64,000 bases of DNA, taken from the NCBI GenBank assembly GCA_014898425.1, contig RCSZ01000013.1, positions 1,729,501-1,793,500 of the forward strand, read 5' to 3'. A program made the translations under genes and the position numbers. A model generated the notes under the pieces. The model searched no databases. It was given only the letters and a program-made list of their open reading frames with translations, and was not told the DNA's origin. Of this stretch, positions 47,727 to 58,811 are shown piece by piece. Origin of the DNA: Botryotinia globosa (taxonomy: Eukaryota > Ascomycota > Leotiomycetes > Helotiales > Sclerotiniaceae). How positions within the stretch are numbered: position 1 is the first letter of the stretch; each line of letters opens with the position of its first letter.

Positions 47727-48145
47727 TTTGAATTATTGTTTTATTATTTGTAGTTGAAAGAGGTATTGATTGATTGTTGAACAAGTAGCAAAGAAGATAT
47801 ATCTGTTGTATGGAAGTTGTGTTGGATGTATGTATATTTAGGAAAGTGCGGGGTTCGGGATGTATTAACCTATATTGGCAAGCACAGTTAGTAACATGTA
47901 CATCGACCAATTGACAAGATGAATGGAATTTGAGGCTTCAAGGATCAGAATAGAGTTTGGAAGATGCCGATGAGATTGATCTGTTGATCATATATGAAGC
48001 TATCCATACTTCCCCGTCTGATGTCGTTGTCGATGGGGGAGGGGTAGACGCTTACCTTTGTTTTGAATGTCTGATGTGAGTAAGAAGTATATGACCAAGA
48101 AGACAGGAGCAGCTCTTCAATATATATAATATTCAATAGCTTGGA

Positions 48146-48200
48146 TGCCTTGGATGCCTTTGATGCCTTTGATGCCTTTGATGCCTTCGATGCCTTCGAT
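48146..48200. repeat. 9-bp minisatellite (GATGCCTTT)n
   Basis: Six copies of GATGCCTTT/GATGCCTTG/GATGCCTTC, about 420 bp upstream of the formate dehydrogenase start codon. Confidence 0.9.
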
Positions 48201-48486
48201 ACCCCTCAATAAATTCGGGATATCACGACCACATTCCATAGCAAGAAGTCTTGGAATTTCCACCACTTCCCCTCTTTTTCCAACACTATTGGGTCAAAAC
48301 TATCCACAAATGAAAAGTGGTCGACTCGGAGGATCATCCTGTCGTGTTTGGCTGTATGGCGTGGTCAAAGGCAAGGCCCATTGCCAAATTGGTCCACGTT
48401 TCCGAATGGCAACGGGATGATGGTATGATGATTGGATGGGTGAATCGGTATTCGGATTCTTGGGACCAGTTGGTCAAGGTGATTTC

Positions 48487-48524
48487 TCGTAGATTCGTAG
48501 ATTCGTAGATTCGTAGATTCGTAG
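48487..48524. repeat. 8-bp minisatellite (GTAGATTC)n
   Basis: About 4.5 copies of GTAGATTC. The neighbouring 48540-48575 has short AGCTACTCGGT-like direct repeats. Confidence 0.88.
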
Positions 48525-49073
48525 AATATTTCCAAGGGGAGCTACTCGGTAGCTCGGTAGCTTTACGGGGAGCTATGATTCCGCACGTTTCCGGTACATG
48601 TATGGTCGGTCCACTTTACTCAAGCTAAGCTCAGGAACAGAAAGAGCTTCATGTAGAAGTGGATGAGAGATGAGAGATGAGAGATGCTGTATTACATTGC
48701 TTGTCACTATCTAGAACGTTGGGTATGTGATGATGATCATGAAGCACACGTGACACGATGATCATGTAAAGTATGGTATCTATGGAATCTATGAATGTAC
48801 TACGAAGCACATGGTGATCATGCACAAAGGAGAGAATCTATGGTAGGTAGTATTGTGATACATACATGCCCTATGAAGCTCAATAGACTGACTGGTCGAT
48901 GTTTCACAAGGGAATGATAATCAATCCCATTCTTAGCTACCTGTCTTCTCTTCCCCAACCTATTGTGACACGGATGCACGTTTCTATCGCCTGGCCTCTA
49001 GACCTGCCTTGTAGTAGACCCTATATATTATATTCACTCACTTTATATATATATATTAAGAAATTAATATAAT

Positions 49074-49330
<257 letters not shown>

Positions 49331-51649
49331 TTAAATAATCTTATCTCGTTATTTTAATAATCACATCTCAACCAATTACCCGCCGGACATCTCTCGGCGT
49401 CGACCCCGCCAGCCATTCGGTATCTTATCAAAACCGCTCGCTTGTACCATGAGACTCTCCGAACTTCCCCTTCATTCTACATACGTAACAAAAATTCGGT
49501 ATCTACACATCATCACGATAACCAACATCGAAAAATCTCCGTCTACCATGGACAACGCTCCAAATCTGGTCTGACCGTGCCGCGAGCCTGCTTCAATTCC
49601 GCGTTCAATAAATGCACCTCAGGAGTTGCGCGGGGTATAGGTCGTGAACAGATGTGCATCCGTGCCTAGTCCTGGTTCTGGATGTGCAGTGTGCAGACCA
49701 GTCAACGTTGAATGGGTGTGGTGGCATTGCATTTGAGGTCCAATATACTTCTTGGCAATGTTCGAGACCGATGGTTTGCACGGGACCAAGAATGGGGCGG
49801 CTTCAATGGCAGGTATCCGCGGTAATTAAGAGGCCCTAATTAGTGATTAGTACACCTTGTCGTCTTCATATCCAAATCAAGACAAAATAATCGGGGTTCA
49901 AAGTCGCAATGTAGTCTTGGCAATCACTCCCTCATTTTCCTAATTAACAACGTCAATCAAATGAGTTTTTGCCTACTACAACGCTCAGTGGTCAAGATAC
50001 GGACTCTGTCCTAATACAACGACTTAGTTCTTTCATACTTGGAATGTTAATGCTTCCACAACTGCAGCCAAACGCTCAATGCGATGGCGATCCAAGTGCG
50101 GCAATAGAGAAGGAATAGACCTCCGCATTGGAAACTTCGCATCTTTGAACCAGGTCAAGTGGCTCTCAAGATTGTTCGAGCTGTGATGGAGGTTGAAAGC
50201 CAGCCTTCAGAGAATCTTACGGTGCATCACTACAGAGCAATGATCTCGCATGGCCGTGTTAACCAAGAGCACGAGAAGAAAAATTTAGAAGGCCTACATT
50301 TAAACCCAAGAGTAATATCTTGTCTCCTCCTCTTTCCGAGCTTTGGAACTCTTCTTTGTCCCCTAGAAGTTTTCCCGTTCCTCTTTATCTGCTCAACCCT
50401 CCAAAGTAAACTCAGACTTTCCTTTTCTTTGGATTGGATTGGAAACGAGATAGGAAAATCGAAGATTTCTCTTGATAGTCTGGATTGAAAAATATCTATT
50501 CAATCAATTATGACACAAACTGGAAGTAGTACGAAGGCCTTTTCGTCTTCTGGTCGAGGAGAGGAAAGGAACTGTGTGGAGTGAAGCAAAAATAGCTACG
50601 CGTACTTCGCAACGCGATCATTATATTCGTGCTTCAGCTTGAACATTTGATCACTATGATATTTTACTTTATAACTAAGGTTAAGCAATCTTAGCTTTCT
50701 CATCATCTTCTCAATCCATAAATTTCGTGTGCTCCCCCCTCCTCAGATCCCAGATCACATGAAAATCTTTCATACTTTAATAACCGATAACTCTTTTCCA
50801 TTGTTTAAGGACCTTTTCAGTCCTGATGTCCCCCACCCAGCGCCGATATCTCAGACTCAATTGTAACCAGAACAATTATATTCATAAGCACGGATCGGTA
50901 TTGATACAAATACCCTTGATCACAGATCAAGAGCAATCACTTTGCTTGTTCCGAAGGGGTATTCACTCATAATGTTTTCATCAAATTGTTACCAGCCAGC
51001 AATGTAGTTATCTCGAGGGCTTTTTCAATCTTTATTCTCTTATTCTAGTTTGAATGAAGTACATGAAGATATTGTAGATCTCGACGAAGATTTGGAGCCA
51101 AGACACAATATTCAAGCTCGGAATGAATATTTTATGTTGCTCAGGAATAGTACCTATCCACGATCTCGTAACCAATCACGAAAGTGATCCCTATAGAGCA
51201 CTTTGCCGCTATTCTCCTGTTCCTTTGTTTCGACATGTCCTATCGCAGTCGCTGTTCTATGGTAAATCTAAATCAAGCCAAAATCCGAAACGTTTGATCC
51301 AACAGTGAATGGTGTAAATCATCTTGAGAGTACCTAGTAATGTTCAGCAATGTTTATTTCGGGATTGATATAACAATCCTAGATTTTTATCCCGTCTCTT
51401 CTCTTACAATGACATTAACTTTTTCATATATATCTCAAATGATTCACAGGATTGAATGAGTGCGCAGGATCAGATTCTCGGGGCTCGGGACTCATAGCTG
51501 TCTATTCTGTTGATGCTATAGCTGTTTTCGTTTATCATTTCCTTTCTCACAGATAATATTCATTTGAATATAGGTGGCTTCAGAATACACTCATATCTAA
51601 ATGTATTTTCAGAATTAAACAACTCATTCCTCAGTGGTACTGACCTGAA

Positions 51650-51935
51650 TACGTATTTTTTGAATGTATCATACCCTAGTCTGAGCATTTTTGAGTAACA
51701 TCTAGTCACAATACCGTTGTCTGAGACTCATTTTCGTCGAATTTTGACTCCAGTACCCTGTTCTTGTCACTTTGATACCCCGCAAATGCATCTTTTGGGT
51801 CGAATACCCTCTATTAGGACTCATTATCTGAACTTCAACTCGAACACCCTATTACAGTCACTTCAACACTCCGATATCAATGTTTTCGAATCAGAATACC
51901 CTCCTTCTACAGCCATTTTGCATGCCACTAGGGGG
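51650..51935 (+). repeat. Degenerate upstream repeat array of paralogue 1
   Basis: Six imperfect units, 40-55 bp apart, each containing AATACCCT or close variants (51672, 51755, 51779, 51806, 51848, 51897 region) with TCACTTT/GACTCATT strings. Their reverse complement (GGGTATTCGACCCAAAAGAT, GGAGTCAAAA, AGTGACTGTAA) matches strings upstream of paralogues 2 and 3. Confidence 0.6.
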
Positions 51936-52314
51936 ATCGAGCATGGGGGTCTTGAAGACAATAGAGGACGTGTAGCCCATCAAGTTTCGCTTTTCACAAC
52001 GAAACATTCTCACAATACATCAAGTACAACAAACTACTTACAAACCTAAGAGAATTATCTTATCCTATCTCCAACTCAAATCCAGAAACACCTATCTGAT
52101 ACTGAGAGCTCAACTCTAGCCATTTCCAAAGCCGATCCGTTACATCAAATCTCCCTTAGCCAGGATCACTCATATTTGGACGAATCCGACTCTTTTTATT
52201 GCTCGTAGCTACCTAGCCAGGCCTCAGCGTTGTACCCAGCTGAACTCAGAACATCTTCTCTTCATCTTAAAGTACTGAAAGCTTGATTGATATCCACATT
52301 CGTGCCACTAAGTT

Positions 52315-53316
52315 ATGTCTAACTCAAACCGAGAAGCACGAGACGATGATGGACGGGTACGAATCAATCCTTTCAGAGGAGATGTAAATATTCTTGTCGG
52401 AGGGGTCGCACCGCGAAGATCAACTTCTTGGGAAGTAAATACAATTAGAAGCTCGAACGCAACAGTTGGAAGAGGCCGAATCACGCCCCAGCTTTCGCGA
52501 ATTATAGGGTCCACTTCAGCTGATGTATATGATCCACAAGGCAATTTCGATACCCCGAACATACCATTGCAACTTTGGCGACCAGGAGGGTTGACACTAC
52601 TAAATCCACCTGCACGAAATACGGAGCCATTCGGTCCACGGTATTCATTTGCTCAGTACACAACGGGTTATATGTGTAGTACCCCTTCGCTGAGGAACTG
52701 GCATGTAGGGTTCCTTGATATTGACGCGATTGATCTATACTTATTCGTAAGACTGTGCTGTCACCTTGGTCTTAGAGTGGGAAATCCTCCAAGTCCAGAA
52801 GGTATCGCTAGTATTACCGCCATCTTAAACGACCGAAATTTGGATAGACCAGAAACAATATTTCCGCCTCGCCCGGTGTCGTTTCATAGTTCTTTTGGTC
52901 CTGTTTTGGTACGCTACTTGTTTGAATTCCTCGGAGATACACAAAATCCAGATCGGAAACGGCCAGTAGATAAAACCATCAAATGGGTCGATACAGTACA
53001 CGGCGATCATCACGAACAGAACGATCAGCTCATTTATCTTCGGAATCCCTTACGGTACGCTATAGAGCAGTATTACAAGTCACATCCACAGGGCCCACCC
53101 GGACTCGTAGCTCGAGCTGATATCGACTGGTATCCCAGCATTCATAAATTTATGGATATTCCAGTGCCGGTTGTTGCTAATCTACTAGCTACTCCCGTCC
53201 AAAGTGATTCAGGATCAAGCGGCCATCACCTTCATTCATCGGGTTCCTCGGGCTCCAGGAGAAGCCATGGATATAACGAAAGACATGGATACCAGAGCAG
53301 AAGACATCATTATTAG
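52315..53316 (+). CDS. Unrecognised family, paralogue 1 (333 aa)
   Basis: A single exon with ATG at 52315. It opens MSNSNREARDDDGRVRINPF. The core DAIDLYLFVRLCCHLGLRVG, SITAILNDRN, RPVSF and VRYLFEFLGDTQNPDRKRPV aligns by eye with paralogues 2 and 3 (DHVDLYRLMYIVTTLRSSV / VRELFRILANRKNPKRDKAV in paralogue 2; DHVDFFRLVYLTVTLVGNV / LRQLFQILNDQENSNRNDPL in paralogue 3). A trailing W (KTIKWVD) is also shared. The C terminus is disordered and His/Arg/Ser-rich. No signal peptide or membrane helix, so it is probably nuclear or cytosolic. It is the most divergent of the three and lies on the opposite strand. No known domain is recognised. Confidence 0.7.
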   Translation: MSNSNREARDDDGRVRINPFRGDVNILVGGVAPRRSTSWEVNTIRSSNATVGRGRITPQLSRIIGSTSADVYDPQGNFDTPNIPLQLWRPGGLTLLNPPARNTEPFGPRYSFAQYTTGYMCSTPSLRNWHVGFLDIDAIDLYLFVRLCCHLGLRVGNPPSPEGIASITAILNDRNLDRPETIFPPRPVSFHSSFGPVLVRYLFEFLGDTQNPDRKRPVDKTIKWVDTVHGDHHEQNDQLIYLRNPLRYAIEQYYKSHPQGPPGLVARADIDWYPSIHKFMDIPVPVVANLLATPVQSDSGSSGHHLHSSGSSGSRRSHGYNERHGYQSRRHHY

Positions 53317-53449
53317 GACAAATATCAAAAATTCCAGATTTTGCGCCTGTCGACAGGAGATTCGTTGCCAGTTTTATTCGTCTAGAGTTGTTGGTGAATT
53401 GAGAGAAGACGGTTGGAAAGCAACATTACATGGATATATTGATTAGAGT

Positions 53450-53600
53450 ATGGATGCGCGGGTCGCACTGTTAGAATATAAATGGATAGAGAGAGGTCTG
53501 ATGCGCTAGCCGCACAATTGGGACTCTTACTCGGAATAGGGCGCAGATAGACACTGATTGCGAGACTCTGACTGCGGTACGCTGGTCACACTGCCTGAAT
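53450..53600 (+). repeat. 3'-flank repeats of paralogue 1
   Basis: Three degenerate copies, near 53452, 53496 and 53574. The middle copy, GTCTGATGCGCTAGCCGCAC, is the exact reverse complement of the 57388-57407 copy behind paralogue 3. The outer two also share CACTG..GAATATAAAT. Confidence 0.65.
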
Positions 53601-54794
53601 ATAAATCTGGACTACCTGGAAACCGATAGATGATATTTGACAACGTTGCTTTTTACACTATCTACTCTCGATTATCACATTTTTATACACCATTCCACAT
53701 TTACCCTTTAGAGAGAAACCAGGATCAGACGACACAGTACATGAAAGCCACGAAGATGAGAATATGGATCGTTTAGGTCGAGTCATCCAGATCGAAGTTT
53801 CAAGGCCTCGCATCAATCTACTCTTCCATTTTATTATCTATCGCCATGCATACAGCTGTATATTTTTCGAGTGTATAAAAAGGAGTCTTCTGAAAATGTG
53901 TCACTTGCATCTCCGAGATTATGACTCGAAATTTGTAGGTAGACTACATTTTAGAGGGAGGAAATATATTTCTGTCTTTTACAAGCGTAAATAGAGACAA
54001 TTTGATCAGGTGAAGCTAAATCATATCAAAAAAATTCATGAAAAATGACACGGCAAAGTGAGTTTCTATAGATTAATGTCTCTTACAGCTTGATTTGAGG
54101 TGTATTTGAGGATTCCATAATCGAAGATGGTCTATGATACCACTATTATATCCCATATCACTGAAATATTCTAGGATGCGTGTGAATAGATTTGGTGATT
54201 CGGGGTATACATTTGGGTGGTGATAAATATTTATAGTCATCATCTCGGGAAAATAAAGGTCAACACTGAAGGAATACTCCAAGACACTCGATCTATGAAT
54301 GAGCTCCTCATTGTTGCCTATTTTGACTTAATTGAAAGGTTAGAATACCTATGAAGCCGAGAAAAGTACTCGTAAACGCAATGAAAGCAAACTTCCCCTT
54401 CTCTCGCCAATCGAATCTTTCACCGGCTCCTGCCCATCCATAGCGGGGAATGGTTTCATATGAGCTGGGACTAAGTTTAGAGTAGCTCTTGTAGCATTAT
54501 GACATGCTAAGTCTTGGTCTTGTAGGGATAGACATATTTTTTCCTATAAGGATGCTAGCTATCTATCTTTCACTCTATTTGAACAATGAGGAAAACAGGA
54601 GATTGACTTCAACACCTGGCTTCTCCAGCTCTCATTTACTCTATTGAAAGAGCATTTCAATTCCCGATTCCTACTTTCTTTTATAAGGCAAACACAGAAT
54701 TAAGTGATATCAAACTAGAATGTTAAGAATTTAGTGTGAAAAGCAACGTTAAATATTATCTATCTATCTGTAGGTATTCTACCTATGTCTTGCG

Positions 54795-54926
54795 GCAGTG
54801 CGACCAGCGCCTCTACGTCTATCATCTATGTCTCCCTTAATTAAGCAAACCTTCAGTCGTACGGCAGGCGCATGAGACTTTCCGGTATCTAATTAATGCC
54901 CTAATACAGCGACCAGCACATCTGTG
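54795..54926 (-). repeat. 3'-flank repeats of paralogue 2
   Basis: Three copies as written on the + strand: AGTGCGACCAGCGCCTCTAC (54797), AGTCGTACGGCAGGCGCATG (54854) and CAGCGACCAGCACATCTG (54907), spaced about 55 bp. The whole block is homologous to the one behind paralogue 3. Confidence 0.65.
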
Positions 54927-54955
54927 TTCAATGTTTTTGAAATGTACCTGAAACA

Positions 54956-56614
54956 TCACTGATACTCATACTTAGATCCAATGATATTTCCCCGACTGTC
55001 CTCAATATAGACCTTCTTTCTCGCCGGGCGAGAAGCGGAGCTGCTTGTTTCTGCACGTGCGTGTTTCTGCCGGGTCTCAACAGAGCCGTGGTTCCGGGAT
55101 CTATGTGATGGCGAAGGAACTGAAGGGGTATTCCGTTCTGAGTGTCCTCGCTTCTTGTGATCAGCATCTCTCTTGTCTCTTCGTCGCTTAGCTTCCACTT
55201 CTCTCGGATCTTGCTCTTGCCAATCTTTGTCCCACGCTTTAAGTTCGGAAGGGGTTGTGTCCGGCCACGTACGAGCCTCAGGAGGAAAGGGCGGTGAATG
55301 GACAGTCGTCGGTATGTACCAAACATGATTTTCAGTGGGCTTCTCGCAATAAAGGAAGGCGTTTGGTCTCCATTGCCAGCAGAGCCTCCAGTCTGCAGCG
55401 GCAGAAGCGTTATCATGATGAAGATGCGATATGATCATTTCTGGAAGGCCTTGAATGAGCCTTTTGGGAGACCACAACGGAAATAGAGTTGTGTAAGGGT
55501 GGTAAAATTGTTGCGTCCTTTCTTTCGCAATCTTTTTCTTGAATCCCTCATTACCTTTTTCTATCCATGGCCTCAGTCTTGAAACTGCTTTATCGCGTTT
55601 TGGGTTCTTTCTGTTGGCTAGAATACGAAAAAGTTCTCTCACTTCGTCGAATGTGAAATTGCCACCCTTTGGCCGCTGTTTAGTTACAGTAAAAAAGCCC
55701 CGTGGTCTACTCGCTTGATTTAGAATTGTGACTGTCATTTGTAGACATATCTCGTCATTTATCCAGCAATCGACAGACGATCTTAAAGTCGTTACAATGT
55801 ACATCAGTCGATAGAGATCGACATGATCAAACTTTTGACACGCCTTCATTTCCGCATCAGTCTCCCACACTCCGTACCACAAGACATGTACGGGGCCTCC
55901 GCCAGATTTGTCGAATCCGGGATCGTAGAACGATTGCCAATCTTTTGGATAGTCATCTTCGCCATAGGGAAGTTCTCCTTCCTCTAGAGGCACATGAGCC
56001 GGTGATCTTATCGATATATCCTCATAGCTGACTGACGGTTCGCCAGTGAGTGGTCGTGGGGTATTCAACGGGTTAGTCGGCGGCCAAGAACCATGGGTAT
56101 GTGATGTTGTCGACGTACTACCGGCTCGCGCCCCAGGAGCGAGGTAAGCAACGTCTTGAGGATCTACAATTGATGCCCTAAGCATACTTGAAGTTATAGT
56201 ATTGACTCCGGACGAGTACTGTGGCTGTGGTGGGGGTGCTAGCCGAACTGGTTGAGGATGAAGAAGGTTAGGATTTAGTGGATCATTGGCTTGGTTTTCC
56301 CAGCCCCCGGTATAAGCGGGTGATCCTTGGTAGAAAGGCGATGCTTCTTCGCTTATAGGAGGAGCAGGTCCAGGTTGAGCGTATTCTTGCCACTGTGGAA
56401 GTGGTCGTGAGTAGACAGCGGGATCGGCGTAGCCTCCTCCTCCTCCTCCTCCTTCTCCATATGCAGTTTGGTACCCTGCGCTTTGCTGCACTGGTGCTGG
56501 ATACTGATCAACATTTTGTTGATATTCTCGTGCTTCGGCGTTCCGATCATACCCTTCGTTCCGCGACCCATTGTCTTCTTGCCTTGCTTTTCCTTTCCAT
56601 CTACTGTGAGACAT
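54956..56614 (-). CDS. Unrecognised family, paralogue 2 (552 aa)
   Basis: A single exon with ATG at 56612-56614. The start MSHSRWKGKARQEDNGSRNE matches paralogue 3 (MSYNFTGKGKENADKDDSVE). A disordered Gln/Pro/Gly/Tyr-rich N-terminal third with GGGGGGG is followed by EGELPYGEDDYPKDW (paralogue 3 has EGETPYGFEDHY). The structured core runs FDHVDLYRLMYIVTTL, ILNQASRPRGFFTVTKQRPK, DEVRELFRILANRKNPKRDK, then SPKRLIQGLPEMIISHLHHD and a Trp-rich strand (DWRLCWQWRPNAFLY). The C terminus is strongly basic (RRRDKRDADHKKRGH), likely a nuclear signal or nucleic-acid contact. No enzyme motif, signal peptide or membrane helix. Function unknown. Confidence 0.78.
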   Translation of the reverse strand: MSHSRWKGKARQEDNGSRNEGYDRNAEAREYQQNVDQYPAPVQQSAGYQTAYGEGGGGGGGYADPAVYSRPLPQWQEYAQPGPAPPISEEASPFYQGSPAYTGGWENQANDPLNPNLLHPQPVRLAPPPQPQYSSGVNTITSSMLRASIVDPQDVAYLAPGARAGSTSTTSHTHGSWPPTNPLNTPRPLTGEPSVSYEDISIRSPAHVPLEEGELPYGEDDYPKDWQSFYDPGFDKSGGGPVHVLWYGVWETDAEMKACQKFDHVDLYRLMYIVTTLRSSVDCWINDEICLQMTVTILNQASRPRGFFTVTKQRPKGGNFTFDEVRELFRILANRKNPKRDKAVSRLRPWIEKGNEGFKKKIAKERTQQFYHPYTTLFPLWSPKRLIQGLPEMIISHLHHDNASAAADWRLCWQWRPNAFLYCEKPTENHVWYIPTTVHSPPFPPEARTWPDTTPSELKAWDKDWQEQDPREVEAKRRRDKRDADHKKRGHSERNTPSVPSPSHRSRNHGSVETRQKHARAETSSSASRPARKKVYIEDSRGNIIGSKYEYQ

Positions 56615-56960
56615 ATCTAAAATATTTGAATTTACTTGTCAACTAACTTTCAAATAGTCTAGTGTCAGTTGGGGGCAATTTGAATGTGTTTCTGGGAGTT
56701 TGCGACTATCTTGAGCTTCGATGATGACGATTAGTAGGTATTCAAAGAAGTTGAATGCTTCTCGGTACTGGCGGTACAAGATTGTCTTACTCGGAGTTGA
56801 TATTATGTTGAACAAAAGGTATTCTCTTGATTCGCAATATTTTCGTTGTACTTCAATGCGTTCTGAATATTGAGGTAGTAAGTGAGCTCGAACCAAAAGG
56901 GTTGCACTGTTCTCTATTATTCCCACAATCCCCCTGTCACTCCTCCCCGAAAATCTTCCA

Positions 56961-57130
56961 AGATGACTGTAAAAGAATAGCATTCTGACTCAAAAGATGC
57001 ATGTGAAGAGTGACTCAAATTTGTTATTGGAGTCAACAACATAGGAGATGACTGTAAAAGAAGAGCATTCTGACTCAAAAGATGCATGTGAAGAGTGACT
57101 CAAATTTTTTATTGGAGTCAACAACATAGG
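56961..57130. repeat. 85-bp tandem duplication (two copies)
   Basis: Copies 56961-57045 and 57046-57130 differ at two positions (A/G in AAAGAAGAG and G/T in the T run). Each has two TGACTCAAA boxes and one GGAGTCAAC, and starts AGATGACTGTAAAAG. A third partial start (AGATT) follows at 57131. Confidence 0.95.
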
Positions 57131-57326
57131 AGATTCACTTCAATGCCTGACTCTTCCAGCTCACATGTATTCTATTGAAAGACGATTTCGGTTCCCGTTT
57201 CGTGATTTCCATTACAATGTAGATATCAAATGAAGTGGTATCGAGCCCAAAACGTTAAGAAAAATTTAGTGGAAAAAGCAACGTTATTAAGTATTATCTA
57301 TCTGTCTTCAGGTCTTTATAACCAGT

Positions 57327-57456
57327 AGTGCGATCAGGGCGTCTACATTTGAAGTCCTTCTAAGCCTGTCCAAAGAAATCCTCAGTCGTGCGGCTAGCGC
57401 ATCAGACTTCTCAATGTCTAATTACGTCCCAACTGTACGACCAACGCGTCTATTCT
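57327..57456 (-). repeat. 3'-flank repeats of paralogue 3
   Basis: Three copies as written on the + strand: AGTGCGATCAGGGCGTCTAC (57327), GTCGTGCGGCTAGCGCATCA (57385) and TGTACGACCAACGCGTCTAT (57434), spaced 50-57 bp as behind paralogue 2. Confidence 0.65.
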
Positions 57457-57521
57457 TAATATCTCTCCGTCATCTTCGTAAGAAAAACTTCCCGAAATCT
57501 TACTCTTCGCTACCAATTCCA

Positions 57522-58811
57522 TTATTTACCATGCTCGTGATGCCTTTTGGCCGGTCTATTATGAGAAGAGCTGGTTGATGAACTCTCACGTGTGGCACGT
57601 TTCTTTCCTTTACCAGAACCGGTTGGTACCCGATGGGCATCTCGTAGCTGTTGATCATATGCCTCTCTTTGTTGTCTCTCCTTTTCTAGCTGCTGTGACT
57701 GCGAATTTTGAGCAATTCGAGGGTAAGGCCCTAGACTATCAGATGGCAAGGGGCCAGGAATTGGGCCACCGGGAACCGGTTTAGGGTCTGCATCCGAAGG
57801 TCCTAGTAACCTCCAATTCGGATGTCCGTCATAGTGCTGGAATGCCATCAAATAATGACTCGAGTCGAAGCGAAAGTACCATTTTTGTGCGTGACACTGC
57901 TGAAATGTCATTTTAAAGTGTCCATAGATTGCCTCTGGTATGCCATTCAGAACTCTCTTGGGAGTGATCAAGGAGACTCCTTCTCTCTTAGACCACTCCA
58001 TAACTCTTATCAAAGGATCATTGCGGTTTGAATTTTCTTGGTCGTTGAGAATTTGGAAAAGTTGTCTCAACATCGGTACATCGACCTGCTTATTTCGATT
58101 GCCGAGGGTTCTAAAAAAGCCTGGCGGTCTATTCTGAGTCGAATGGCTAGCCATGTTGAATATTGTCGCTATATTCTGTAACAGACATTCGTCTGCATTG
58201 GAGGTAGTTGTCATGCTGACGTTCCCTACCAAGGTTACGGTGAGATATACAAGCCGGAAGAAGTCAACATGATCCCATCTTCTACAGAACCATGATTTCT
58301 CTTCTTCAACAGCAGCACCTTGCCAGAACTCTTTCATAAGATGTTTCTTCATGGGAAAGTAGCCGTAATCAGGCTCCCCCGTCACTGGGATAACCACCCT
58401 CCGAGTTTCCGCAAAGGCGGTGCCCGGAATATAATGATCCTCAAATCCATAAGGAGTCTCACCCTCTATCAAATCCATTTGTGGGTGATTTAACTCCTCT
58501 TCCATGACTGGTAGTCCTGGACTTGCGACTTCTCCAGTGGGCTGCCTGGTGCCATGAAGATGGTTTCCAGAATACGCTGATGATCCACGGGACAAATGGC
58601 TACCTTGAGGGGAAAATGAACCATACGCACCAGGGCTCCCAGAAGCAAGAGATGCTTCTTCATGGTGCATGGTTGGAGTATTGAAAGCACCAGTTGGGGG
58701 TTCCGACCACTCGAGACCGCGATTCATTTCAGTATATCCACCTCTATTCGATTCAACAGAATCATCCTTATCTGCATTCTCTTTTCCTTTTCCAGTGAAA
58801 TTATAAGACAT
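57522..58811 (-). CDS. Unrecognised family, paralogue 3 (429 aa)
   Basis: The open frame extends to 58967, but ATG at 58809-58811 is chosen because its product (MSYNFTGKGKENADKDD) matches the start of paralogue 2. A disordered Ser/Gly-rich part leads to LIEGETPYGFEDHYIPGTAF, then RRWDHVDFFRLVYLTVTLVG, ATIFNMASHSTQNRPPGFFR, MLRQLFQILNDQENSNRNDP, the block TPKRVLNGIPEAIYGHFKMT (paralogue 2: SPKRLIQGLPEMIISHLHHD) and an aromatic strand (WYFRFDSSHYLMAF). The basic tail (SGKGKKRATRE...RPAKRHH) resembles a nuclear localisation signal. No known domain. Shared flanks with paralogue 2 indicate tandem duplication. Confidence 0.78.
   Translation of the reverse strand: MSYNFTGKGKENADKDDSVESNRGGYTEMNRGLEWSEPPTGAFNTPTMHHEEASLASGSPGAYGSFSPQGSHLSRGSSAYSGNHLHGTRQPTGEVASPGLPVMEEELNHPQMDLIEGETPYGFEDHYIPGTAFAETRRVVIPVTGEPDYGYFPMKKHLMKEFWQGAAVEEEKSWFCRRWDHVDFFRLVYLTVTLVGNVSMTTTSNADECLLQNIATIFNMASHSTQNRPPGFFRTLGNRNKQVDVPMLRQLFQILNDQENSNRNDPLIRVMEWSKREGVSLITPKRVLNGIPEAIYGHFKMTFQQCHAQKWYFRFDSSHYLMAFQHYDGHPNWRLLGPSDADPKPVPGGPIPGPLPSDSLGPYPRIAQNSQSQQLEKERQQREAYDQQLRDAHRVPTGSGKGKKRATRESSSTSSSHNRPAKRHHEHGK

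Larger units (their letters stand above)
53317..54955. other. Tail-to-tail space between paralogues 1 and 2
   Basis: Holds the 3' flanks of both genes, each with three copies of a degenerate repeat (listed separately). A coding-like fragment near 53720-53790 (EKPGSDDTVHESHEDENMDR) has no gene model. Nothing else is supported. Confidence 0.5.
56615..57521. other. Space between paralogues 2 and 3
   Basis: The left part (56615-57130) is the 5' flank of paralogue 2 and the right part (57131-57521) the 3' flank of paralogue 3. The 85-bp tandem repeat marks the boundary. No other gene is seen. Confidence 0.6.

Noticed and set aside
49380..49850. GC-richer patch as a possible gene or transferred segment
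   Set aside because: Frames are short and unrelated to any family I know; composition alone is not enough.
57384..57407. tRNA-like D-arm appearance of the 3'-flank repeat
   Set aside because: The core resembles a D arm and part of an anticodon arm, but no T arm, B box or acceptor stem follows, and three spaced copies occur behind each gene.
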